Source: Petrolisthes cinctipes (lineage: Eukaryota > Arthropoda > Malacostraca > Decapoda > Porcellanidae). From it: a stretch of 64,000 nucleotides of DNA. The stretch covers positions 124,001-188,000 of the forward strand of contig JAWQEG010001306.1 of the NCBI GenBank assembly GCA_033782935.1, read 5' to 3'. Below the pieces are notes generated by a model. That model saw only the letters and a list, made by a program, of their open reading frames with translations, was not told the DNA's origin and did no database searches. Shown piece after piece: positions 1-11,620 of this stretch (position 1 is its first letter; every line of letters starts with the position of its first letter). Position numbers and translations under genes: made by a program.

Positions 1-148
1 TATCTCAAATTCAGGCTCAAAACACCCGAAAATTCAATATTTTGGGGTCCCAGAAGCAATCTGTACATGCCTACTCAGTTCTAGAATATTTTCAAAATAT
101 AGGCTAAAAACATGCTAAAAATCGATATTTTAGGTGCCAAAAAGTCGA
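1..148 (+). repeat. Representative short monomer, 148 bp, 'GTGCCAAAAAGTCGA' end
   Basis: The copy matches the long monomer up to AGTCGATAT and then passes straight into CTCAAATTC of the next monomer, so the 29-bp terminal segment is absent. It carries the A/T form of the central dyad and CATGCTAAAAATCGAT, the combination most often seen with short ends. The start coincides with the window edge by chance. Confidence 0.93.
86..100. other. Central dyad, A/T form
   Basis: ATATTTTCAAAATAT is a perfect inverted repeat with 7-bp arms around one central base. This form is typical of Q-type monomers, where it follows CTCAGTGCTAGA. Whether it is bound by a protein, forms a cruciform or only bends DNA cannot be told from sequence. 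Confidence 0.9.
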
Positions 149-502
149 TATCTCAAATTCAGTCCCAAAACACCTGAAAATTCGATATTTAGGGGTCCCA
201 GAAGCGATCTGTTCATGCCTACTCCGTGTTAGAGTATTTTAAAAATACAGGCCAAAAACATACTGAAAATTTGATCTTTTAGGTGCCCAAAAGTCGATAT
301 ATGCATGCATCTTCTGTACCCGTTTATATCTCAAATTCTGGCCCTAAACACCCGAAAATTCGATATTTTGAGGTCCCTAAAGCAATCTGTACATGCCTAA
401 TCCGTGTTAGAGTATTTTCAAAATTCAGTCCCAAAACATGCTCAAAATCGATATTTTTGGTGCCAAAAGTCAATATGTGTATGCATCTTCTATACTCGTT
501 TA

Positions 503-679
503 TATCTCAAATTCAGGCTCAAAACACCCGAAAATTCGATATTTTGGGGTCCCAGAAGCGATCTGTACATGCCTACTCAGTGCTAGAATGTTTTCAAAAT
601 ATAGGCTCAAAACATGCTCAAAATCGATATTTTAGGTGCCCAAAAGTCGATATGTGCATGCATCTTCTGTACCCGTTTA
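503..679 (+). repeat. Representative long monomer (177 bp)
   Basis: This copy runs from one TATCTC landmark to the next and shows the full monomer. The order is a TCAAATTC leader, the GGGGTCCC box, TGTACATGCC, the central dyad, CATGCTCAAAATCGATATTTTAGG, then GTGCCCAAAAGTCGATATG and the 29-bp terminal segment. Long monomers of 176-178 bp are the full-length form. The 176-bp variant has GATGCCCAAAGTCAATATG in place of GTGCCCAAAAGTCGATATG, which removes one A. Confidence 0.95.
516..603 (+). repeat. First half-unit (88 bp) of the ancient internal dimer
   Basis: This half begins GGCTCAAAACACCCGAAAAT and ends just after the central dyad. It aligns with the following 89 bp. By hand count 44 of 57 aligned positions agree over the first part, with one single-base gap. 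The last third is much weaker. Confidence 0.8.
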
Positions 680-692
680 TATCTCAAATTCA
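604..692 (+). repeat. Second half-unit (89 bp) of the ancient internal dimer
   Basis: This half begins GGCTCAAAACATGCTCAAAA and shares with the first half the blocks GGCTCAAAACA, TCGATATTTT, CCCA, CGAT-TGT and CATGC in the same order and spacing. It contains the 29-bp segment that short monomers lack, so only long monomers keep both halves complete. Confidence 0.8.
654..682 (+). repeat. 29-bp segment present in long and absent from short monomers
   Basis: The segment begins GTGCATGCATCTTCTG and ends CCGTTTATAT. It is preceded by GATAT and itself ends in ATAT, so short monomers look like a deletion between two ATAT direct repeats. It contains the self-complementary octamer TGCATGCA. Its presence or absence accounts for the difference between the 177-bp and 148-bp classes. 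Confidence 0.9.
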
Positions 693-941
693 AGCTCAAA
701 ACACCCGAAAATTCGATATTTTGGGGTCCCAGAAGCGATCTGTACATGACTACTCCGTGTTAGAGTATTTACAAAGTACAGGCCCAAAACATGCTCAAAA
801 TCGATGTTTTAGGTGTCCAAAAGTCGATCTGTGCATGCATCTTCAGTAACCGTTTATATCTCAAATTCAGGCTCAAAACACCCGAAATTTCGATATTTTG
901 GGGTCCCAGAAGCGATCTGTACATGCCTACTCCGTGTCAGA

Positions 942-956
942 GTATTTTCAAAATAC
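942..956. other. Central dyad, G/C form
   Basis: GTATTTTCAAAATAC is the same perfect dyad with the outermost A-T pair replaced by G-C, so both arms changed together. This form is typical of P-type monomers, where it follows CCGTGTTAGA. Confidence 0.9.
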
Positions 957-1208
957 AGGCCCAAAACATGCTGAAAATCAATATTTTAGATGCCCAAAGT
1001 CAATATGTGCATGTATCTTCTGTACCTGTTTATATCTCAAATTCAGGCTCAAAACACCCGAAAATTCTATATTTAGGGGTCCCAGAAGCGATCTGTACAT
1101 GCCTACTCCGTGTTAGAGAAATTTCAAAATTCAGGCCCAAAACATGCTGAAAATCGATATTTTTAGTGCCCAAATTGAATATGTGTATGCATCTTCTGTA
1201 CTCGTTTA

Positions 1209-1355
1209 TATCTCAAATTCAGGCTCAAAACACCCGAAAATTCGATATTTTTGGGTCCCAGAAGCGATCTGTACATGCCTACTCAGTGCTAGAATATTTT
1301 CAAAATATAGGCTCAAAACATGCTAAAAATCGATATTTTAGGTGCGTAAAGGCGA
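1209..1355 (+). repeat. Representative short monomer, 147 bp, 'GTGCGTAAAGGCGA' end
   Basis: This second short class ends in GTGCGTAAAGGCGATATCTC. It is one base shorter than the 148-bp class and equals the length of DNA on a nucleosome core, though that may be coincidence. The class is frequent at 12-32 kb and again at 56-62 kb, generally following a Q-type (A/T dyad) body. The linked changes in the end segment suggest a single founding variant later spread by duplication. Confidence 0.92.
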
Positions 1356-2033
1356 TATCTCAAATTCAGGCCCAAACCACCCGAAAATTCGATACTATGG
1401 GGTCCCAGAAGCGATCTGTACATGCCTACTCCGTGTTAGAGCATTTTCAAAATACAGGCCAAAATCATACTGAAAATCGATCTTTTAGGTCCCAAAAAGT
1501 CGATAGGTGCATGCATCTTCAGTACCCGTTTATATCTCAAATTCAGGCTCAAAACACCCGAAAATTCGATATTTTAGGGTCCCAGAAGGGATCTGTACAT
1601 GCCTACTCCGTGTTAGAGTACTTTCAAAATACATGCCCAAAACATGCAGAAAATCGATATTTTAGATGCCCAAAGTCAATATATGCATGTATCTTCTGTA
1701 CCCGTTTATATCTCAAATTCAGGCTCAAAACACCCGAAAATTCAATATTTTGGGGTCCCAGAAGCAATCTGTACATGCCTACTCAGTGCTAGAATATTTT
1801 CAAAATATTGGCTAAAAACATGCTAAAAATCGATCTTTTAAGTGCCAAAAAGTCGATATCTCAAATTCAGTCCCAAACCACCCGAAAATTCGATATTTAG
1901 AGGTCCCAGAAGCGATCTGTACATGCCTACTCCGTGTTAGAGTATTTTCAAAATACAGGCCAAAAACATATTGAAAATCGGTCTTTTAGGTGTCCAAAAG
2001 TCGATATGTGCATGCATCTTCTGTACCCGTTTA

Positions 2034-2683
2034 TATCTCATATTCTGGCCCTAAACACCCGAAAATTCAATATTTTGGTGTCCCAGAAGCAATCTGTACA
2101 TGCCTACTCAGTGCTAGAATATTTTCAAAATATAGGCTAAAAACATGCTAAAAATCGATATTTTAGGTGCCAAAAAGTCGATATCTCAAATAAAGGCCCA
2201 AAACACCCGAAAATTCGATATTTAGGGGTCCCAGAAGCGATCTGTACATGCCTACTCCGTGTTAGAGTATTTTTAAAATGCAGGACCAAAACATGCTGAA
2301 AATCGATATTTTAGATGCCCAAAAGTCGATATGTGCATGCATCTTCTGTACCCGTTTATATCTCATATTCTGGCCCTAAACACCCGAAAATTCAATATTT
2401 TGGTGTCCCAGAAGCAATCTGTACATGCCTACTCAGTGCTAGAATATTTTCAAAATATAGGCTAAAAACATGCTAAAAATCGATATTTTAGGTGCCAAAA
2501 AGTCGATATCTCAAATAAAGGCCCAAAACACCCGAAAATTCGATATTTAGGGGTCCCAGAAGCGATCTGTACATGCCTACTCCGTGTTAGAGTATTTTTA
2601 AAATGCAGGACCAAAACATGCTGAAAATCGATATTTTAGATGCCCAAAGTCAATATGTGCATGTATCTTCTGTACCCGTTTAT
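2034..2683 (+). repeat. Tandem duplication of one 325-bp dimer
   Basis: A short plus long monomer pair at 2034-2358 is repeated at 2359-2683. Both carry the private variants TCTCATATTCTGG, TTTTGGTGTCCC and GTATTTTTAAAATGCAGGACC. The match breaks at about 2640, where the second copy switches to the AAAGTCAATATG end. It shows duplication by exactly one dimer. Confidence 0.85.
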
Positions 2684-3593
2684 ATCTCAGATTCAGGCTC
2701 AAAACACCCGAAAATTCGATATTTTGGGGTCCCAGAAGCGTTCTGTACATGCCTACTCAGTGCTAGAATGTTTTCAAAATATAGGCTCAAAACATGCTCA
2801 AAATCGATATTTTAGGTGCCCAAAAGTCGATATGTGCATGCATCTTCTGTACTCGTTTATATCTCAAATTCAGGCTCAAAACACCCGAAAATTCGATATT
2901 TTGGGGTCCCAGAAGCGATCTGTACATGCCTACTCAGTGCTAGAATATTTTCAAAATATAAGCTCAAAACATGCTAAAAATCGATATTTTAGGTGCGTAA
3001 AGGCGATATCTGAAATTCAGTCCCAAAACACCCGAAAATTCGATATTATGGGGTCCCAGAAGCGATCTGTACATGCCTACTCCGTGTTAGAGTATTTACA
3101 AAGTACAGGCCCAAAACATGATCAAAATCGATGTTTTAGGTGCCCAAAAGTCGATCTGTGCATGCATCTTCAGTAACCGTTTATATCTCAAATTCAGGCT
3201 CAAAACACCCGAAAATTCGATATTTTGGGGTCCCTGAAGCGATCTGTACATGCCTACTCCGTGTTAGAGTATTTCCAAAATACTGGCCCAAAACATGCTC
3301 AAAATCGATATTTTAGATGTCCAAAGTCAATATGTGCATGTATCTTCTGTACCCGTTTATATCTCAAATTCAGGCTCAAAACACCCGAAAATTCATTATT
3401 TTGGGGTCCCAGAAGCAATCTGTACATGCCTACTCAATGTTAGAATATTTTCAAAATATAGGCTAAAAAACATGCTAAAAATCGATATTTTAGGTGCCAA
3501 AAAGTCGATATCTCAAATTAAGGCCCAAAACACCCGAAAATTCTATATTTAGGGGTCCCAGAAGCGATCTGTACATGCCTACTCCGTGTTAGA

Positions 3594-3608
3594 GAATTTT
3601 CAAAATTC
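3594..3608. other. Central dyad, third symmetric form
   Basis: GAATTTTCAAAATTC is again a perfect 7-bp dyad. Relative to the G/C form its second position and the matching position in the other arm have both changed. A duplicate copy lies at 7223-7237 because of the 3,629-bp duplication, so it counts as one event. Confidence 0.85.
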
Positions 3609-5628
3609 ATGCCCAAAACATGCTGAAAATCGATATTTTTGGTGCCCAAATTCAATATGTGTATTCATCTTCTGTACTCGTTTATATCTCAAATTCAGGC
3701 TTAAAACACCCGAAAATTCGATATTTTGGGGTCCCAGAAGCGATCTGTACATGCCTACTCAGTGCTAGAATATTTTCAAAATATAGGCTCAAAACATGCT
3801 AAAAATCGATATTTTAGGTGCGTAAAGGCGATATCTCAAATTCAGGCCCAAACCACCCGAAAATTCGATATTATGGGGTCCCAGAAGCGATCTGTACATG
3901 CCTACTCCGTGTTAGAGTATTTTCAAAATACAGGCCCAAAACATGCTCAAAATCGATGTTTTAGGTGCCCAAAAGTCGATATGTGCATGCATCTTCAGTA
4001 CCCGTTTATATCTCAAATTCAGGCTCAAAACACCCGAAAATTCGATATTTTGGGGTCCCAGAAACGATCTGTACATGCCTACTCCGTGTTAGAGTATTTT
4101 CAAAATACATGCCCAAAACTTGCTGAAAATCGATATTTTAGATGCCCAAAGTCAATATGTGGATGTATCTTCTCTACCCGTTTATATCTCAAAATCAGGC
4201 TCAAAACACCCGAAAATTCAATATTTTGGGGTCCCAGAAGCAATCTGTACATCCCTACTCAGTGCTAGAATATTTTCAAAATATAGGCTAAAAACATGCT
4301 AAAAATCGATATTTTAGGCGCCAAAAAGTCGATATCTCAAATTCAGTCCCAAAACACCCGAAAATTCGATATTTAGGGGTCCCAGAAGGGATCTGTACAT
4401 GCCTACTCCGTGTTAGAGCATTTTCAAAATACAGGCCAAAAACATACTGAAAATCGATCTTTTAGGTCCCCAAAAGTCGATATGTGCATGCATCTTCAGT
4501 ACCCGTTTATATCTCAAATTCAGGCTCAAAACACCCGAAAATTCGATATTTTAGGGTCCCAGATGCGATCTGTGCATGCTTACTCCGTGTTAGAGTATTT
4601 TCAAAATACATGCCCAAAACAAGCTGAAAATCGATATTTTAGATGCCCAAAGTCAATATATGCATGTATCTTCTGTACTCGTTTATATCTCAAATTCAGG
4701 CTCAAAACACCCGAAAATTCAATATTTTGGGGTCCCAGAAGCAATCTGTACATGCCTACTCAGTGCTAGAATATTTTCAAAAAATAGGCTAAAAACATGC
4801 TAAAAATCGATCTTTTAGGTGCCAAAAAGTCGATATCTCAAATTCAGTCCCAAAACACCCGAAAATTCGATATTTAGAGGTACCAGAAGCGATCTGTACA
4901 TGCCTACTCCGTGTTAGAGTATTTTCAAAATACAGGCCAAAAACATACTGAAAATCGGTCTTTTAGGTGCCCAAAAGTCGATATGTGCATGCATCTTCTG
5001 TACCCGTTTATATCTCAAATTCTGGCCCTAAACACCCGAAAATTCAATATTTTGGGGTCCCAGAAGCAATCTGTACATGCCTACTCAGTGCTAGAATATT
5101 TTCAAAATATAGGCTAAAAACATGCTAAAAATCGATATTTTAGGTGCCAAAAAGTCGATATCTCAAATTAAGGCCCAAAACACCCGAAAATTCGATATTT
5201 AGGGGCCCCAGAAGCGATCTGTACATGCCTACTCCGTGTTAGGGTATTTTCAAAATACAGGCCCAAAACATGCTGAAAAACGATATTTTAGATGCCCAAA
5301 GTCAATATGTGCATGTATCTTCTGTACCCGTTTATATCTCAAATTCAGGCTCAAAACACCCGAAAATTCAATATTTAGGGGTCCCAGAAGCAATCTGTAC
5401 ATGCCTACTCAGTGCTAGAATATTTTCAAAATATAGGCTAAAAACATGCTAAAAATCGATCTTTTATGTGCCAAAAAGTCGATATCTCAAATTCAGTCAC
5501 AAAACGCCCGAAAATTCGATATTTAGGGGTCCCAGAAGCGATCTGTACATGCCTACTCCGTGTTAGAGTATTTTCAAAATACAGGCCAAAATCATACTGA
5601 AAATCGATCTTTTAGGTACCAAAAGTCG

Positions 5629-5648
5629 ATATGTACATGCATGCATGT
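5629..5648. repeat. 20-bp alternating purine-pyrimidine tract (CATG expansion)
   Basis: The usual ATATGTGCATGCAT run of long monomers is lengthened here by an extra CATG-like unit to 20 alternating bases. The duplicate lies at 9258-9277. Replication slippage on CATGCATG is the likely origin. Confidence 0.8.
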
Positions 5649-8600
5649 TCTGTACCCGTTTATATCTCAAATTCTGGCCCTAAACACCCGAAAATTCTAT
5701 ATTTTTGGGTCCCAGAAGCGATCTGTACATGCCTACTCAGTGCTAGAATATTTTCAAAATATAGGCTAAAAACATGCTAAAAATCGATATTTTAGGTGCC
5801 AAAAAGTCGATATCTCAAATTAAGGCCCAAAACACCCGAAAATTCGATATTTAGGGGTCCCAGAGGCGATCTGTACATGCCTACTCCGTGTTAGAGTATT
5901 TTCAAAATACAGGCCCAAAACATGCTCAAAATCGATGTTTTAGGTGCCAAAAAGTCGATATGTGCATGCATCTTCTGTACCCGTTTATATCTCAAATTCA
6001 GGCTCAAAACACCTGAAAATTCGATATTTTGGGGTCCCAGAAGCGATCTGTACATGCCTACTCCGTGTTTGAGTATTTTCAAAATACATGCCCAAAATAT
6101 GCTGAAAATCGATATTTTAGATGCCCAAAGTCAATATGTGCATGTATCTTCTGTACCCGTTTATATCTCAAATTCAGGCTCAAAACACCCGAAAATTCAA
6201 TATTTTGGAGTCCCAGAAGCAATCTGTACATGCCTACTCAGTGCTAGAATATTTTCAAAATATAGGCTAAAAACATGCTAAAAATCGATATTTTAGGTGC
6301 CAAAAAGACGATATCTCAAATTAAGGCCCAAAACACCCGAAAATTCGATATTTTGGGGTCCCAGAAGCGTTCTGTACATGCCTACTCAGTGCTAGAATGT
6401 TTTCAAAATATAGGCTCAAAACATGCTCAAAATCGATATTTTAGGTGCCCAAAAGTCGATATGTGCATGCATCTTCTGTACTCGTTTATATCTCAAATTC
6501 AGGCTGAAAACACCCGAAAATTCGATATTTTGGGGTCCCAGAAGCGATCTGTACATGCCTACTCAGTGCTAGAATATTTTCAAAATATAAGCTCAAAACA
6601 TGCTAAAAATCGATATTTTAGGTGCGTAAAGGCGATATCTGAAATTCAGTCCCAAAACACCCGAAAATTCGATATTATGGGGTCCCAGAAGCGATCTGTA
6701 CATGCCTACTCCGTGTTAGAGTATTTACAAAGTACAGGCCCAAAACATGATCAAAATCGATGTTTTAGGTGCCCAAAAGTCGATCTGTGCATGCATCTTC
6801 AGTAACCGTTTATATCTCAAATTCAGGCTCAAAACACCCGAAAATTCGATATTTTGGGGTCCCTGAAGCGATCTGTACATGCCTACTCCGTGTTAGAGTA
6901 TTTTCAAAATACTGGCCCAAAACATGCTCAAAATCGATATTTTAGATGTCCAAAGTCAATATGTGCATGTATCTTCTGTACCCGTTTATATCTCAAATTC
7001 AGGCTCAAAACACCCGAAAATTCATTATTTTGGGGTCCCAGAAGCAATCTGTACATGCCTACTCAATGCTAGAATATTTTCAAAATATAGGCTAAAAAAC
7101 ATGCTAAAAATCGATATTTTAGGTGCCAAAAAGTCGATATCTCAAATTAAGGCCCAAAACACCCGAAAATTCTATATTTAGGGGTCCCAGAAGCGATCTG
7201 TACATGCCTACTCCGTGTTAGAGAATTTTCAAAATTCATGCCCAAAACATGCTGAAAATCGATATTTTTGGTGCCCAAATTCAATATGTGTATTCATCTT
7301 CTGTACTCGTTTATATCTCAAATTCAGGCTTAAAACACCCGAAAATTCGATATTTTGGGGTCCCAGAAGCGATCTGTACATGCCTACTCAGTGCTAGAAT
7401 ATTTTCAAAATATAGGCTCAAAACATGCTAAAAATCGATATTTTAGGTGCGTAAAGGCGATATCTCAAATTCAGGCCCAAACCACCCGAAAATTCGATAT
7501 TATGGGGTCCCAGAAGCGATCTGTACATGCCTACTCCGTGTTAGAGTATTTTCAAAATACAGGCCCAAAACATGCTCAAAATCGATGTTTTAGGTGCCCA
7601 AAAGTCGATATGTGCATGCATCTTCAGTACCCGTTTATATCTCAAATTCAGGCTCAAAACACCCGAAAATTCGATATTTTGGGGTCCCAGAAACGATCTG
7701 TACATGCCTACTCCGTGTTAGAGTATTTTCAAAATACATGCCCAAAACTTGCTGAAAATCGATATTTTAGATGCCCAAAGTCAATATGTGGATGTATCTT
7801 CTCTACCCGTTTATATCTCAAAATCAGGCTCAAAACACCCGAAAATTCAATATTTTGGGGTCCCAGAAGCAATCTGTACATCCCTACTCAGTGCTAGAAT
7901 ATTTTCAAAATATAGGCTAAAAACATGCTAAAAATCGATATTTTAGGCGCCAAAAAGTCGATATCTCAAATTCAGTCCCAAAACACCCGAAAATTCGATA
8001 TTTAGGGGTCCCAGAAGGGATCTGTACATGCCTACTCCGTGTTAGAGCATTTTCAAAATACAGGCCAAAAACATACTGAAAATCGATCTTTTAGGTCCCC
8101 AAAAGTCGATATGTGCATGCATCTTCAGTACCCGTTTATATCTCAAATTCAGGCTCAAAACACCCGAAAATTCGATATTTTAGGGTCCCAGATGCGATCT
8201 GTGCATGCTTACTCCGTGTTAGAGTATTTTCAAAATACATGCCCAAAACAAGCTGAAAATCGATATTTTAGATGCCCAAAGTCAATATATGCATGTATCT
8301 TCTGTACTCGTTTATATCTCAAATTCAGGCTCAAAACACCCGAAAATTCAATATTTTAGGGTCCCAGAAGCAATCTGTACATGCCTACTCAGTGCTAGAA
8401 TATTTTCAAAAAATAGGCTAAAAACATGCTAAAAATCGATCTTTTAGGTGCCAAAAAGTCGATATCTCAAATTCAGTCCCAAAACACCCGAAAATTCGAT
8501 ATTTAGAGGTACCAGAAGCGATCTGTACATGCCTACTCCGTGTTAGAGTATTTTCAAAATACAGGCCAAAAACATACTGAAAATCGGTCTTTTAGGTGCC

Positions 8601-10879
8601 CAAAAGTCGATATGTGCATGCATCTTCTGTACCCGTTTATATCTCAAATTCTGGCCCTAAACACCCGAAAATTCAATATTTTGGGGTCCCAGAAGCAATC
8701 TGTACATGCCTACTCAGTGCTAGAATATTTTCAAAATATAGGCTAAAAACATGCTAAAAATCGATATTTTAGGTGCCAAAAAGTCGATATCTCAAATTAA
8801 GGCCCAAAACACCCGAAAATTCGATATTTAGGGGCCCCAGAAGCGATCTGTACATGCCTACTCCGTGTTAGGGTATTTTCAAAATACAGGCCCAAAACAT
8901 GCTGAAAAACGATATTTTAGATGCCCAAAGTCAATATGTGCATGTATCTTCTGTACCCGTTTATATCTCAAATTCAGGCTCAAAACACCCGAAAATTCAA
9001 TATTTAGGGGTCCCAGAAGCAATCTGTACATGCCTACTCAGTGCTAGAATATTTTCAAAATATAGGCTAAAAACATGCTAAAAATCGATCTTTTATGTGC
9101 CAAAAAGTCGATATCTCAAATTCAGTCACAAAACGCCCGAAAATTCGATATTTAGGGGTCCCAGAAGCGATCTGTACATGCCTACTCCGTGTTAGAGTAT
9201 TTTCAAAATACAGGCCAAAATCATACTGAAAATCGATCTTTTAGGTACCAAAAGTCGATATGTACATGCATGCATGTTCTGTACCCGTTTATATCTCAAA
9301 TTCTGGCCCTAAACACCCGAAAATTCTATATTTTTGGGTCCCAGAAGCGATCTGTACATGCCTACTCAGTGCTAGAATATTTTCAAAATATAGGCTAAAA
9401 ACATGCTAAAAATCGATATTTTAGGTGCCAAAAAGTCGATATCTCAAATTAAGGCCCAAAACACCCGAAAATTCGATATTTAGGGGTCCCAGAGGCGATC
9501 TGTACATGCCTACTCCGTGTTAGAGTATTTTCAAAATACAGGCCCAAAACATGCTCAAAATCGATGTTTTAGGTGCCAAAAAGTCGATATGTGCATGCAT
9601 CTTCTGTACCCGTTTATATCTCAAATTCAGGCTCAAAACACCCGAAAATTCGATATTTTGGGGTCCCAGAAGCGATCTGTACATGCCTACTCCGTGTTTG
9701 AGTATTTTCAAAATACATGCCCAAAATATGCTGAAAATCGATATTTTAGATGCCCAAAGTCAATATGTGCATGTATCTTCTGTACCCGTTTATATCTCAA
9801 ATTCAGGCTCAAAACACCCGAAAATTCAATATTTTGGAGTCCCAGAAGCAATCTGTACATGCCTACTCAGTGCTAGAATATTTTCAAAATATAGGCTAAA
9901 AACATGCTAAAAATCGATATTTTAGGTGCCAAAAAGACGATATCTCAAATTAAGGCCCAAAACACCCGAAAATTCGATATTTAGGGGTCCCAGAAAGGAT
10001 CTGTACCTGCCTACTCCGTGTTAGAGTATTTTCAAAATACAGGCCAAAAACATACTGAAAATCGATCTTTTAGGTGCCCAAAATTCGATATGTGCATGCA
10101 TCTTCTGTACCCGTTTATATCTCAAATTCAGGCTCAAAACACCCAAAAATTCGATATTTTTGGGTCCTAGAAGCGATCTGTACATGCCTACTCAGTGCTA
10201 GAATGTTTTCAAAATATAGGCTCAAAACATGCTCAAAATCGATATCTTAGGTGCCCAAAAGTCGATATGTGCATGCATCTTCTGTACTCGTTTATATCTC
10301 AAATTCAAGCTCAAAACACCCGAAAATTCGATATTTAGGGGTCCCAGAAGCGATCTATTCATGCCTACTCAGTGCTAGAATATTTTCAAAATATTGGCTT
10401 AAAACATGCTATATATCGATATTTTAGGTGCGTAAAGGCGATTTCTCAAATTCAGGCCCAAAACACCCGAAAATTCGATATTTTGGGGTCCCAAAAGCGA
10501 TCTGTACGTGCCTACTTCGTGTTAGAGTATTTTCAAAATTCAGGCCCAAAACATGATGAAAATCGATATTTTAGATGCCCAAAGTCAATATGTGCATGTA
10601 TCTTCTGTACCCGTTTTTATCTCAAATTCAGGCTCAAAACACCCGAAAATTAATTATTTTGGGGTCCCAGAAGCGATCTGTACATGCCTACTCCGTGTTA
10701 GAGTATTTTCAAAATTCAGGCCCAAAATATGCTGAAAATCGATATTTTAGATGCCCAAAGTCAATATGTGCATGTATCTTCTGTACCCGTTTATATCTCA
10801 AATTCAGGCTCAAAACACCCGAAAATTCAATATTTTGGAGTCCCAGAAGCAATCTGTACATGCCTACTCAGTGCTAGAA

Positions 10880-11620
10880 TATTTTCAAAATATAGGCTAA
10901 AAACATGCTAAAAATCGATATTTTAGGTGCGTAAAGGCGATATCTCAAATTAAGGCCCAAAACACCCGAAAATTCGATATTTAGTGGTCCCAGAAGCAAT
11001 CTGTACATGCCTACTCAGTGCTAGAATATTTTCAAAATATAGACTCAAAACATGCTAAAAATCGTTCTATAAGGTGCCAAAAAGTCGATATCTCAAATAA
11101 AGCCCCAAAACACCCAAAAATTCGATATTTAGGGGTCCCAGAAGCGATCTATACATGCCTACTCAGTGCTAGAGTATTTTCAAAATATAGGCTCAAAACA
11201 TGCTAAAAATCGATATTTTAGGTGCGTAAAGGCGATATCTCAAATTCAGGCCCAAAACAACCGAAAATTCGTTATTTTAGGGTCCCAAAAGCGATCTGTA
11301 CATGCCTACTCCGTGTTAGAGTATTTTCAAAATACAGGCCCAAAACATGCTCAAAATCGATGTTTTAGGTGCCCAAAAGTCGATATGTGCATGCATCTTC
11401 AGTACCCGTTTATATCTCAAATTCAGGCTGAAAACTCTCGAAAATTCGATATTTTGGGGTCCCAGAAGCGATCTGTACATGCCTACTCCGTGTTAGAGCA
11501 TTTAAAAAAAAAAGGCCCAAAACATGCTTAAAATCGATATATTAGATGCCCAAAGTCAATATGTGCATGTATCTTCTGTACCCGTTTTTATCTCAAATTC
11601 AGGCTCAAAACACCCGAAAA
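10880..11620 (+). repeat. Older duplicated block, second copy at about 13028-13768
   Basis: The block includes the ATCGTTCTATAAGG or ATCGTTCTTTAAGG short monomer and a 10-A-tract monomer. It is found again 2,148-2,149 bp downstream with visibly more differences than the other duplications, so it appears older. The copies are separated by about 1.4 kb of other monomers. Confidence 0.75.
11504..11513 (+). repeat. A-tract replacing the right arm of the central dyad (10 A)
   Basis: The text GAGCATTTAAAAAAAAAAGG stands where other P-type monomers have GAGTATTTTCAAAATACAGG, so the dyad is destroyed. Other 10-A copies are at 13653-13662, 38901-38910, 40337-40346 and 44100-44109. Their spread follows the segmental duplications. 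Confidence 0.88.

Larger units (their letters stand above)
2700..9957 (+). repeat. 3,629-bp tandem segmental duplication (two copies)
   Basis: Copy one is about 2700-6328 and copy two about 6329-9957. Every private variant I checked recurs exactly 3,629 bp later. Examples are GAAGCGTTCTGTACATG (2737 and 6366), the CATG expansion (5629 and 9258) and the third dyad form (3594 and 7223). Only about half a dozen base differences were noticed, which suggests a recent event. The breakpoints lie inside homologous monomers and are uncertain by tens of bases. Confidence 0.88.

Noticed and set aside
546..552. GGGTCCC palindrome and TGTACA, ATCGAT and TGCATGCA as regulatory sites
   Set aside because: Short self-complementary words occur in every monomer, but nothing ties them to promoters or operators, so they were noted only as monomer landmarks.
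283..849. Open reading frame of 188 codons near the left edge, and the many similar ones of 60-286 codons along the + strand
   Set aside because: They are translations of the satellite in different frames. They start and stop wherever 148- or 176-bp monomers shift the frame, two or three frames are often open at once, and the peptide has no recognisable domain.
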